NCBI GenBank assembly: GCA_040398845.1
Contig: JBBATH010000002.1
Location: 124,001 to 188,000, forward strand
Direction of reading: 5' to 3'
Source of the DNA: WLND01 sp040398845
GTDB taxonomy: Bacteria > Actinomycetota > Actinomycetes > S36-B12
Length of the DNA stretch: 64,000 nt
How positions within the stretch are numbered: the first letter of the stretch is position 1; every line of letters starts with the position of its first letter. This document shows, piece by piece, positions 16,301-23,615 of the stretch. The position numbers were made by a program, and so were the translations under genes. The notes below the pieces were generated by a model. The model made no database searches, was not told where the DNA came from, and saw nothing but the letters and a program-made list of their open reading frames with translations.

Positions 16301-16545
16301 ACGAAGTCAATGATGTCGTTTGCAATGTCGATTCGCTGACCGTCGTGGGCCCCCGCCAGTCGCTCCTCAAGCAGGCCCGCGAGATACCCGGCAAGGCGAA
16401 AGGGCTCCTCAGCAGGATCGAGGGTCGAGCGGTCGATGTGCTGACCGGCCAGAATCGCAGCGGCTATGCCCTGCTCAAGTCCGCCGGTGATGAGCGTGTC
16501 GTACAGCCCAGGAACCAGGCCCGCGGGTTCGGCTTCGTTGACCAT
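13342..16545 (-). CDS. PLD-SF2 helicase-DUF3427 protein
   Basis: About 1067 aa. Order: N-terminal helical region (1-100), phospholipase-D-like nuclease domain with LHAKAWLF and GSSNMS (about 130-290), SF2 helicase with VVAATGTGKTLVAAFD (motif I), VIVDEFHHAGAVSY (DEFH box), GLTATPER and QQLGRGLRK (motif VI), then a DUF3427 C-terminus. Such proteins occur in defence and repair islands. ATG 16545 is preferred over the longer reading because GGGGGAGG lies 5 nt upstream. It is paralogous to the protein at 19793-22924 but lacks the HIT domain. The substrate is unknown; nucleic-acid unwinding linked to strand cleavage is inferred. Confidence 0.85.
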   Translation of the reverse strand: MVNEAEPAGLVPGLYDTLITGGLEQGIAAAILAGQHIDRSTLDPAEEPFRLAGYLAGLLEERLAGAHDGQRIDIANDIIDFVDARLAHRDRPETTDDHVTGRGEPILQLVQSRGASGLASRTIRRPEVPLGQSDLLINGRGEPNLIRSLASEIDSADTIRIIVSFIKWSGLVLILPDIERAIRRGAHVQVLTTTYLAASDQRAITALVKAGAEVRISYDGRGTRLHAKAWLFHRGTGFHTGYIGSSNMSLQAMSEGMEWNVRLSSRETPHLISKFRSTFDAYWQDPAHGFEPYDPVAKPGDVERLRMALQVNAMDSGRAAEELLLFDLNPYPFQQEMLDDLRREREVYQRHRNLVVAATGTGKTLVAAFDYRRLAEERRWASTPGRYPRLLFVAHRKEILTQSLGVFRQVLKDASFGELLVDGHEPVAGDQVFASIQSLSASSRLVGVAADYYDIVIVDEFHHAGAVSYQRLLDYLRPKIMLGLTATPERPDGIDVTQWFDGRIASELRLWDALERNLLVPFHYFAVGSEELDFSRARWNAGRYNADDLDEVLTGNDVIMNWVLREIAHVVTDPLTMKALVFAGGVRHARFVALRLNEAGIASIALDAQTPKPVRAQAIRDLRAGAISAIVSVDIFNEGVDIPEVDTVVMLRPTESGTVFLQQLGRGLRKTSAKSFLTVLDLVGMQRKEFRYDIRFRALTGIGRRRLEQAIAQGFPYLPSGAFIRMDEVASRLVLENIKSALPSSKAAIAADIREHAGRSSAIEYRLTNYLAESGLDLADIYGSTGRNWTDLVRMAGITTAPSTDGESRLLKRVASMLHIDDQPRLDAYRRFIGEADYVRSIPDLSATEQRLALMLYHAIWPKIGHGSVVDGLLAAHVCGAFREELLQAWEVVADRFSHVTTPIGPRVPDLPLSIHARYSRAEMLTAVGEGSMVKSPYDNREGVVHARAFDADVFNMTWQKVEGRYSPHTMYRDYAISDRLIHWQSQHADRERSAKIQRYIRHAAEGHRILLFARESPDWEFGTRPYLFLGSAQYVSHQGERPVSFVWRLDEPLPADFTLASQLLAG

Positions 16546-16639
16546 GCGCGCCTCCCCCATCGCGGCCCCATTCCGGGGCTCCCCGGCAGCCTATTGGGAG
16601 GGGGTGACGGTGGAGCGATGGATGGATCGGTCGGTCAAT

Positions 16640-17185
16640 TCAGCAGTCAGTACTGCCAAGCCCGCGCAGGACGTCGCGTTTGCCCTCCTTACCGCTGCTG
16701 AGCCAGCCGAGGGCGCCGGTAATCGACGACGACTTCACGCCGTCATCGAACGTCACCTTGCGATTCGCCCCGATCCTGCCGAAGGTGATCTCTGTCGTCG
16801 ATCGAGGGAAGGAAACGAGTTCTCGGGTCGGCCCGGTACCGGACGCTGAGTTGCCGTGCCAGTCCATAAGGCTGATTCGGTCGGACGTCAATGCAACGAG
16901 CAGGACCGGGGTGAGGCCCTCCGCTGCAGCGGCCGCTTCACGAGCGACATGCATGCCAGCAGCGGCGCTCGCCCCGGAGATCAGGCCACCCGCAATTTCG
17001 CCGACCACCTGGTCGGTGACGAACTCTTCCGTCTGATGCATCGCGACCTCGGCGACTGTAGCGCCGCCCACGGCACCGACGATGCTCGCGCCGATGGCGC
17101 TGCCAGCGCTGAAAATCCCGGCGGCCTCAACGTCGACCCCCAAGCATGTGGCGGACAGACTTCGTAGTTCCAACGCAGTGGCCAT
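16640..17185 (-). CDS. Hypothetical glycine-zipper protein
   Basis: Not recognised. Residues 23-85 are a small-residue-rich stretch (AGSAIGASIVGAVGGATVAEV, GEIAGGLISGASAAAGMHVA) that could insert into membranes or pack as a glycine zipper. The C-terminal half (VLLVALTSDRISLMDWHG, then ITFGRIGANRKVTFDDG) resembles a PH-like beta fold of the type found in short bacterial proteins. It is 181 aa, leaderless by the TAGGAT hexamer 6 nt before its ATG, and sits between the DUF3427 helicase and the DUF2075 protein on the same strand. Confidence 0.6.
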   Translation of the reverse strand: MATALELRSLSATCLGVDVEAAGIFSAGSAIGASIVGAVGGATVAEVAMHQTEEFVTDQVVGEIAGGLISGASAAAGMHVAREAAAAAEGLTPVLLVALTSDRISLMDWHGNSASGTGPTRELVSFPRSTTEITFGRIGANRKVTFDDGVKSSSITGALGWLSSGKEGKRDVLRGLGSTDC

Positions 17186-17191
17186 ACCGAA

Positions 17192-17197
17192 ATCCTA
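17192..17197 (-). promoter_or_regulatory. -10 element of the 17185 gene
   Basis: Minus-strand TAGGAT ends 6 nt before ATG 17185; leaderless arrangement. Confidence 0.45.
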
Positions 17198-17232
17198 CAA
17201 ACCCAAACGCCCCCTCATCCATCCAACCGTTT

Positions 17233-17309
17233 GGCCCAGATTCTGGGCGAGATGAACGATCACACCACGATTCAGCCGGTATTCATTCATCTCGCCCAGA
17301 TTCTGGGCC
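17233..17309. repeat. Large inverted repeat, palindromic element copy 2
   Basis: Arms 17233-17259 and 17283-17309 (27 nt each) are complementary except for two positions, with a 23-nt loop. Each arm contains GGCCCAGATTCTGGGC, which is itself a palindrome, next to GAGATGAA. The right arm overlaps the stop codon of the DUF2075 gene. It could act as a terminator or a protein-binding site. Confidence 0.85.
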
Positions 17310-19241
17310 AGATGCGGATTCTGGGCCAGATGCGGATTCTGGGCCAGATGCGGATTCTGGGCCAGATGCCGAGGGGGAGGTGAGGGATTGGAGCATTCGC
17401 TGGGTCTCATTGTCGACCGACACGATGAACGTGCCCAGCATCCCTCTCGTGAGGAGCACCTTGTAGACGTTGAGCACGAGTCGCTCGAACTCCTCATCGC
17501 CTACCGCCTTCGTGTTCCTGAAGTCTGGGTCACGATTCGCTGAGCGCACCGCCACCCAACGGTCGGTCCGCCACACGAGGTCAGGGCCGATGATCACGCC
17601 ATTCCAGTCGTACTCGAATCCCTGCGCGGTGTAGACACAGCCGACCTGACCGAAGCCCCCCGGATCGCTCGCCCACAGGGCGGCGGGCGGCGCCCCACCA
17701 ACCGACCGCTCACCCTTGAGATTCCACGGGCGCGACCAGCCTCCGATGACGACATCGTCGACGAGCGTTCCGTCGTCGCGCGGATCACTCCACGGCCAGC
17801 AGTACCCGGCCGTCATCCGGGCCCCGAAGCCCTCGTCACGCTTGGACTCAAGTATTCGCTCGAGTCCGTCAACCGATTCGATGACCGACACCTCGAAGCA
17901 TTCATCCCCAGGCCATGTCACCGGACCGCCATCAAGGAGGCCAAGAAGTCGCTGCACCCAGTTCATGTACGCCGCGCTTCCCCCGCACCTGAACTGCTCG
18001 TCGAGCGCGACCTTCTGCACCCGCAGGCCAAGCGCACCTGCGAACTCCTCAATCTCAGCAACAGTCCCAAGTTCACCCGGCCGCACGACCTGATACTCGT
18101 CGAGCAGAAAGACCGGCACGCGGGCAGCTGCCAAGAGCTCATCGATCTGTGGTCGCCCATTTCGGAATTCGGCTTTCGTGTATCGATTGACGGACGTCTC
18201 ACGAATGCGGTGCGCCTCGTCGAGGATGAGGACGTCAAGCCCGTTCCGCTCAGCCTCCATGAACGAGTTGAAATACTTGAACATACTTTTCACGCGCGTC
18301 GAACCCTTGCCAGCCACCATGCGAAGGGTCTGCGTGAACGACCTCGAGCCAGTCGCGTGAAGGACCGTTCGACCCTGACGTGCAAGCTCGCCAAGCAGTG
18401 ACAGCGCGATCACGCTCTTGCCACTGCCCGGCCCGCCCGTGATGATCACCACCGTCTTCGAGTCGGCAGCACGAGCTCGCTCCACCTCATGAACGACGAT
18501 GTCGAAGGCGAGGCGCTGCTCGTCGAGCAGGATGAACTGCTCACGCTCACGGATCTCTCGCGCCGCAACCGCCAACAACTGCCTGCTCGGCCCGGCCTTC
18601 ATCCCGAGCAACTGGTCGGCCGCAAGCGCTCCAGGAACCTCCGGGTCGAGTCTCGTCCGCAAGAAATCCAGAAAATCTGCTTTGCGCTCGCCGGTGAACA
18701 TCCGCACAGCACTGGAGTCTCGGGTGCCTCGAAGATCGGACACCCCGCTCTCAGTCGCGTTGTGGAGGTACGCAACTCCAACGACGGCCTCCTGCCGATT
18801 CTCCAGCCCCGGCAGAAAGTCGAGCAGATAGTCGCGGTAGCTCGCGACCTGGTCCATCGGATGCAGCAGCGGTCGCGGGCCATAAGCATCGATCATGACG
18901 AGGCTCTGGTCGTCCTCATACATCTCGGCCCGACTCCATTGCTTGAGTTCAATGAGGACGTATGAGGGCAGACCGGTCTTCGGGTGTTGTCCGGCGAGCA
19001 CTGCGTCAATGCGCTTGCTCGTCAACGGCAACTGATGCTCGACGAGGATCTCGATGTTCGCGAGGCCCGCCGACATGAGATCCGCGGTGAGCATCGGGAG
19101 TGACGCGCGCCAGGACCGAGCCTCGCCCTCACTCGGACGCCTGCCCGTCGTCGCCAGCATGCGGGCCATCATCTGCTCAATTGCGCTGTTCGACTCGAAT
19201 AACGACTGAAGGCCAGCCGTCGACTGGCGAAGCAGCACCAC
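17283..19241 (-). CDS. Nuclease-like domain plus DUF2075 ATPase
   Basis: About 652 aa. The N-terminal 180 residues look like a PD-(D/E)XK nuclease: RIDAVLAG followed by YVLIELKQW. A helicase-like P-loop domain of the DUF2075 (schlafen group 3-like) type follows, with ITGGPGSGKSVIALSLLGEL, VLILDEAHRI and FLLDEYQVV. CVYTAQGFEYDWNGVIIGPDL near the C-terminus is a motif V/VI-like block. The open frame begins further upstream, but GTG 19239-19241 gives VVLLRQSTAGLQSLFES, matching family N-termini. The last 30 residues are ASGPES repeats generated by an 18-bp tandem repeat. DUF2075 proteins recur near defence systems; the target is unknown. Confidence 0.8.
   Translation of the reverse strand: MVLLRQSTAGLQSLFESNSAIEQMMARMLATTGRRPSEGEARSWRASLPMLTADLMSAGLANIEILVEHQLPLTSKRIDAVLAGQHPKTGLPSYVLIELKQWSRAEMYEDDQSLVMIDAYGPRPLLHPMDQVASYRDYLLDFLPGLENRQEAVVGVAYLHNATESGVSDLRGTRDSSAVRMFTGERKADFLDFLRTRLDPEVPGALAADQLLGMKAGPSRQLLAVAAREIREREQFILLDEQRLAFDIVVHEVERARAADSKTVVIITGGPGSGKSVIALSLLGELARQGRTVLHATGSRSFTQTLRMVAGKGSTRVKSMFKYFNSFMEAERNGLDVLILDEAHRIRETSVNRYTKAEFRNGRPQIDELLAAARVPVFLLDEYQVVRPGELGTVAEIEEFAGALGLRVQKVALDEQFRCGGSAAYMNWVQRLLGLLDGGPVTWPGDECFEVSVIESVDGLERILESKRDEGFGARMTAGYCWPWSDPRDDGTLVDDVVIGGWSRPWNLKGERSVGGAPPAALWASDPGGFGQVGCVYTAQGFEYDWNGVIIGPDLVWRTDRWVAVRSANRDPDFRNTKAVGDEEFERLVLNVYKVLLTRGMLGTFIVSVDNETQRMLQSLTSPSASGPESASGPESASGPESASGPESGRDE
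17299..17370. repeat. Four tandem 18-bp repeats
   Basis: The unit GATTCTGGGCCAGATGCG occurs four times without gaps (17299, 17317, 17335, 17353; the last copy ends GCC). Each copy carries the core of the adjacent palindromic element. In the minus-strand gene it encodes repeats of ASGPES at the C-terminus. Confidence 0.92.
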
Positions 19242-19399
19242 GAAAAGGACCCCCAGGCAGCACGAATAGATTCGTGCGGGTGGGGGCATGTCCCTGGGTG
19301 GCAATTAAGCCGGCGGGAGGCCTGTCGGGCCGCGATTCGAACTCTAGACGCCCCAGGGCCATCGCAGCAGTCAATGGAGTGGAGTGGCATAGTCGGGGC

Positions 19400-19747
19400 G
19401 TGTCAGATTTTGAGGACCTTCGTCAGCGCATGCGTGCATTCACCAACGAGCGAGACTGGGAGCAGTTCCACGACCCGAAGTCGCTCGTCCTCGCTATCGT
19501 CGGTGAAGTAGGCGAGCTCAGTGAGTTGTTTCAGTGGCTGCCCGCTACCGAAGCATCAGCCTTGGCCGGGAGGGACCCGCTCAACTCTCGGGTAGCTGAG
19601 GAGATGTCGGACGTCCTCCTCTATCTCGTGCGCCTCGCCGATGTGCTCGGCATTGATCTCCATGCTGCCGCGGTGGCGAAGATCAAGGCCGCCGATGAGC
19701 GCTTCACCGCCAATAATGTACGAGGGATCGCCCCGATCAAGGAGTGA
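19400..19747 (+). CDS. MazG-like nucleotide pyrophosphohydrolase
   Basis: All-alpha NTP pyrophosphohydrolase of the MazG/dCTPase type, 115 aa. The metal-binding EXXE...EXXD pattern is visible as GEVGELSELFQWLP and VAEEMSDVLLYLVRLAD. It hydrolyses non-canonical or damaged (d)NTPs to the monophosphate, and dCTP in close relatives. GTG 19400 is chosen because the domain begins directly there; the upstream open frame has no family similarity. It is the only plus-strand gene between two large minus-strand helicases, and is convergent with the second. Confidence 0.88.
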   Translation: MSDFEDLRQRMRAFTNERDWEQFHDPKSLVLAIVGEVGELSELFQWLPATEASALAGRDPLNSRVAEEMSDVLLYLVRLADVLGIDLHAAAVAKIKAADERFTANNVRGIAPIKE

Positions 19748-19792
19748 GCGTACGCAATAGCCGCAGTCCGACCGCCTGCTTCGTCACTCGTC

Positions 19793-22700
19793 CTAGCTCA
19801 CGGTAGCCGCGAGGAATCCGGTGTTTGGCTCTGTGGCAGCAGGCATCCGGCTCATGTGCCACTCACCGCCAGCATCAAGGGTGATCGCAACTCGGTGCGC
19901 CGTCCTGGAGATCCCTGCGTCAGGCCCGAACCACGACCAAAGGAGGTCGGGAAGCGCATTCGGCCCCGACGCGTCCAGCCTTGCGACATTGATGGCAACC
20001 TTCACGAAATCTGCCTGGTAGACCCGGTCATCGACGAGGAGCCTCACCCCCTTGCCCTGCGGCAATTCCGGGTTCTTGTCGCGGTCAAGGAACAGGATCG
20101 GCGTGCGACCGTTGTGGGCGACCTTCGCCACTGCCACAGCCTGAGCTCGCGGGGTCTTCGCATCCAGATACCTCGCAAGCCGCCAGTCGACGAGTTCGCC
20201 GATCATCCGGTCGATGTGGCCGCGCTGCTCCTCTGCCACGGGCTCGGCGAGGACGAAGGTGTCGTCGCTCAGCATGAATGAGCTCCGGCCCCCGCCTTTC
20301 AACTCACCGAGGAGTGCGGCGATGGGCCACTTACGCCAGTAGGCGAGCCAGCTTGCAGGGTCCAGCATCGATGGGTGCGGCATGGAGTCACTCGTCGCGT
20401 CGAGGAGGAGTCGCGGGTCCCTTGCGATGATGCGATGGCAGATGGCAGCGAGCCTGCTGACAGCCATCCCCTCGCCCAGAGCCCCGGCCATCGTCATGGC
20501 TCGAAGGGTCACCATCTTGTACGACTTCGTCATCGGTTCCACTGCAATGGCTTTCAGTGTCTGCCCGTGCGCTTGAAGAACCGACACCTCCACGTCAGAC
20601 AACAACCCCTCTGACTCCAGAACCGCAAACCAGCCGCCGCTGGTGTTTAGACTCGCCGGGTTGAAACCCGCCCGGTAGGCCTGCACCGCCGAGGGCCGCT
20701 CCCCCGTCTCGGCCACGACATCCGAGATGAACTGCACGAGCGCATTGGGTCTCGCGGCCCTGTTCAACAGGTTCTCGAGCATCGCCCGCGCCTCGAGGCG
20801 GTATTCGACCGAGCAGCCCGTTGGCAGTTCGAAGGTGCCTGAGGTAAGGGCTCCCTTCAGTTCGGAGTCGCTCAGCCTGCGGCCGGTGAGCTGAAGCAGC
20901 CATCGCGGCTTCAGCAGGAAACTCCGATGATTGCCGACGAAATCGATGACGGTCAGCACCTCCTTGCCCGGTGACAGACGCAGGCCCCGGCCAAGCTGCT
21001 GCAAGAACAGGATCGCCGATGACGTCGGTCGCAGCATGAGCACGGTGTCGATCGTGGGGACGTCAACACCCTCATTAAGGAGGTCGACGCTGAACACGAC
21101 CTTGATGTCACCCCTGGCGAGGGCATCGAGGGTCTGATGCCTTGGGGCGCTGCCGGGCGAAGCGTGGACGGCCTGCGCCAAGACACCGTGCTGGCGGAAG
21201 AAGTCCGCCATGAACTCCGCATGCCGCACTGAGACGCAGAAGGCCAGCGTTCTGTCACCCGCACCCTGCTCCCACTCACGTAGCGCCGACTCGGCGCGAT
21301 CGCGGGTCAAGGCGGCTGCCTCAAGAGCTATCGGGTCGAACTTGCCGTTGCGCCACGGGATGGGTTCGAAGTCGATCGTGTCAGGCACTCCGAGGTACTC
21401 GAAGGGAACAAGGGCGCCTCGCGTTATGCCCTCTGCGAGGTTCACCTCGATCACCACGTTGTCGTCGCACAGCGCCAACAGGTCAGCGCCATCGGTGCGC
21501 TCGGGAGTGGCCGTGAGCCCCAGCAGAAAGTCCGGTTCGAGGTAGCCAAGAATGCGGCGATATGTCTGGGCTGTCGCGTGGTGGAACTCATCAACAATCA
21601 CATAGTCGAAGGCGTCGGGTGCGAGGTCACCCATGCGGTTCACGAAGGTCTGGACGCTCGCGAACACGACGTCAGCTGATGACTCATCCGTGGTGGACGT
21701 CAGCAGGCCATGGGTTCGCAACGGCATTACACGCCGGAAGACGGCGATCGACTGCCGCAGAATCTCTTCCCGATGGGCGAGGAAGAGCACTCGCCGGTAC
21801 TGAGGGCGTCCGGCATCGAAGGCTGAGAGCCAGGTCTTGCCGAGTCCGGTCGCGATCACAACCATGCCTGAGTGGAATCCCGATGCCCGAGATTGCTCGA
21901 GTGCTGCCAGCGCCTCTGACTGAATCTCCGTTGGCTCATTGGCGAAGGCCGCAGCCTGCCCCGCGCTACCGTCCGGGTGACGTTCGCTCGGCCAGCCGAC
22001 CTTGGGTGTCTCCTGATATTCATCGAGCAACTCACGGGTGAGCGGTAGCGAGTGGACGTCAGACCACAGACCCTCGAAACGAGTGCGGAGGTTATCGACC
22101 TCGTTCGGCGAGTCTGTCCGCAGCGTCCACTCGACTCCCGCCCCGATACCACTGCGACTCAGATTCGCGCTGCCGACGAAGCCAAACCCAGCGTGCTGCC
22201 CGACCGAACTGCCGAATATGTAGGCCTTCGGATGGAAGCTCACCGACCGCGCGTCGAAGACTCGAACTGCCAGCGCCCGTGGGAACTGCGCCATGTCTGC
22301 GAGGAGTCGCTCCAAAGCGACTCGCTCGGTGATGCCGAGGTAGTTCGTCGTGAGCAGGCGAAGTCTCATGCCCGGACGGCTGATCGCGGCGCGGATCTCG
22401 CCCGCGAGCCTCTCGAGCCCTGAGCGCATGACAAAACTGACCGCGATATCAATGCGATCGATCCCTTCGTCCTGCAATGCATCGGCAAGCGAGGGGCCGA
22501 GCGGCCTCGAAGGACCATCGAATAGTGCCGATGCTGGACGAATCAGATAGTTGCCCTTGCTCGGTATGACGTGACGTACGCCGCCACGGGGATCAAGGAC
22601 GTCGCCGGAGTAGCGCGGAATGACGTGCACATGCAGGTGTAGCACGGTCTGGCCAGCCGCCTCGCCCGCATTGAACCCGACGTTGAATCCGTCAGGCCTC

Positions 22701-22924
22701 GGAGTCATCTGCTCGAGATCGCCTCTGACGATCTTGACGAGGGCCATGAGGTCGGCCTGCTCCTGAGTCGAGGCACCCCACCAGTCGGGCACCAGACGCT
22801 TGGTGATAACCAGTGCGTGGCCCGGTGAGACCGGGAATCGATCACGGATAGCGAACGCCGATTCGTTCTCGGCGATCCAATCCTCCGCCGGTATATCCAG
22901 AAACAGTGACGACCACGCTGCCAT
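19793..22924 (-). CDS. HIT-PLD-SF2 helicase-DUF3427 fusion protein
   Basis: About 1043 aa. Residues 1-130 are a HIT domain with the histidine triad HLHVHVIP, a nucleotide hydrolase or transferase fold. A phospholipase-D-like domain (SFHPKAYIFG, GSANLSRSG) follows, then an SF2 helicase with VVIATGLGKTWLSAFD, VIVDEFHHA, GLTATPER and QQLGRGLR, and finally DUF3427. ATG 22924 is chosen because MAAWSSLFLDIP starts the HIT domain. The HIT unit could process adenylated DNA ends or a nucleotide signal while the helicase translocates; this is inference. It is a paralogue of the 13342-16545 protein. Confidence 0.85.
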   Translation of the reverse strand: MAAWSSLFLDIPAEDWIAENESAFAIRDRFPVSPGHALVITKRLVPDWWGASTQEQADLMALVKIVRGDLEQMTPRPDGFNVGFNAGEAAGQTVLHLHVHVIPRYSGDVLDPRGGVRHVIPSKGNYLIRPASALFDGPSRPLGPSLADALQDEGIDRIDIAVSFVMRSGLERLAGEIRAAISRPGMRLRLLTTNYLGITERVALERLLADMAQFPRALAVRVFDARSVSFHPKAYIFGSSVGQHAGFGFVGSANLSRSGIGAGVEWTLRTDSPNEVDNLRTRFEGLWSDVHSLPLTRELLDEYQETPKVGWPSERHPDGSAGQAAAFANEPTEIQSEALAALEQSRASGFHSGMVVIATGLGKTWLSAFDAGRPQYRRVLFLAHREEILRQSIAVFRRVMPLRTHGLLTSTTDESSADVVFASVQTFVNRMGDLAPDAFDYVIVDEFHHATAQTYRRILGYLEPDFLLGLTATPERTDGADLLALCDDNVVIEVNLAEGITRGALVPFEYLGVPDTIDFEPIPWRNGKFDPIALEAAALTRDRAESALREWEQGAGDRTLAFCVSVRHAEFMADFFRQHGVLAQAVHASPGSAPRHQTLDALARGDIKVVFSVDLLNEGVDVPTIDTVLMLRPTSSAILFLQQLGRGLRLSPGKEVLTVIDFVGNHRSFLLKPRWLLQLTGRRLSDSELKGALTSGTFELPTGCSVEYRLEARAMLENLLNRAARPNALVQFISDVVAETGERPSAVQAYRAGFNPASLNTSGGWFAVLESEGLLSDVEVSVLQAHGQTLKAIAVEPMTKSYKMVTLRAMTMAGALGEGMAVSRLAAICHRIIARDPRLLLDATSDSMPHPSMLDPASWLAYWRKWPIAALLGELKGGGRSSFMLSDDTFVLAEPVAEEQRGHIDRMIGELVDWRLARYLDAKTPRAQAVAVAKVAHNGRTPILFLDRDKNPELPQGKGVRLLVDDRVYQADFVKVAINVARLDASGPNALPDLLWSWFGPDAGISRTAHRVAITLDAGGEWHMSRMPAATEPNTGFLAATVS

Positions 22925-23204
22925 GCTCAACCCCCGTTCGCCGGCTCCATGTTGATGACCCAATCTCACCACAGCCGAAGCACGACTCGAAGCAAACGTG
23001 TCCTTTCCACAGGTTCAGCGAGCGTTGGGTTTTCGTCCAATCGGCCTCGCACTGCCGACACCAGCCTGGCCGCCCAAGGCCATAATCCTTCGCAACGTCT
23101 CTATTTCTTGGCGCCGCGATCAAAGCACATGCCCAGACTGTGGGGGAGACATCCTGTTAACGTGCATATCGTGCACTTCATGCATATCGAGTAAGGAGAC
23201 CTTC
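22925..23204. other. Divergent intergenic region with direct repeats
   Basis: About 280 bp upstream of both the HIT-helicase (minus) and the MerR-like gene (plus). Short open frames on both strands have clustered cysteines but no recognisable domain. The 3' end carries two TGCATATCG direct repeats (23163-23171 and 23181-23189), one helical turn and a half apart, just before the AAGGAG ribosome site of the next gene. Confidence 0.5.
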
Positions 23205-23615
23205 GTGGATTACACCCTAACGAGCGGACAGGTGGCCCTCAGACTTGCGGATACTGGCGTTTGCCTTTCTGCAGCTACGATTCAGCGGTACGCGAGGTCC
23301 GGGCGAATCCCATCGAAGCCCACGCCGGGCGGCAGATACCGATACGACCTAGCAGAAGTACTGCGCGCTCTCACGGACCTGAGCGCCGAACGATCCTTGA
23401 CCCGGCCAAGCCTCGCGGGCGGGATCGGAATGGGACCAGAATCCGCTGACTCGCCAGCCTCCACGCTGAGCAGAGCCATCACCGCCCACGGCAACGAATC
23501 CCAAGCCAGCAGGCAAACGGATGACGGAACGGGCGATGGGAAACCTTGGGGAGTGCCAGCCGCCCTACGCGAGCAGTTCCGGCAAAGCGGCCGCTGCGCA
23601 GTCGCTCTGGCATGA
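23205..23615 (+). CDS. MerR/excisionase-like DNA-binding protein
   Basis: 136 aa. The N-terminal 65 residues form a MerR-like winged helix (YTLTSGQVALRLADTGVCLSAATIQRYARSGRIPSKPTPGGRYRYDLAEVLRAL) as found in excisionases and small phage regulators. The rest is Ser/Ala-rich and apparently disordered. GTG 23205 is preceded by TAAGGAGACC, a good ribosome site. Two TGCATATCG direct repeats immediately upstream suggest autoregulation. The downstream gene overlaps its 3' end, so the pair may be co-transcribed. It could mark a degraded mobile element. Confidence 0.6.
   Translation: MDYTLTSGQVALRLADTGVCLSAATIQRYARSGRIPSKPTPGGRYRYDLAEVLRALTDLSAERSLTRPSLAGGIGMGPESADSPASTLSRAITAHGNESQASRQTDDGTGDGKPWGVPAALREQFRQSGRCAVALA

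Noticed and set aside
17299..17370. CRISPR-like array
   Set aside because: The units are directly adjacent 18-bp repeats without spacers and are translated as ASGPES; no cas genes are present.
19340..19365. tRNA T-arm-like GTTCGAATC on the minus strand upstream of the DUF2075 gene
   Set aside because: The flanking bases do not pair and no acceptor or anticodon arm can be drawn; probably chance.
22842..23123. Minus-strand open frame with several cysteines upstream of the HIT helicase
   Set aside because: It overlaps the HIT-domain coding start in another frame, has no recognisable domain and no ribosome site.
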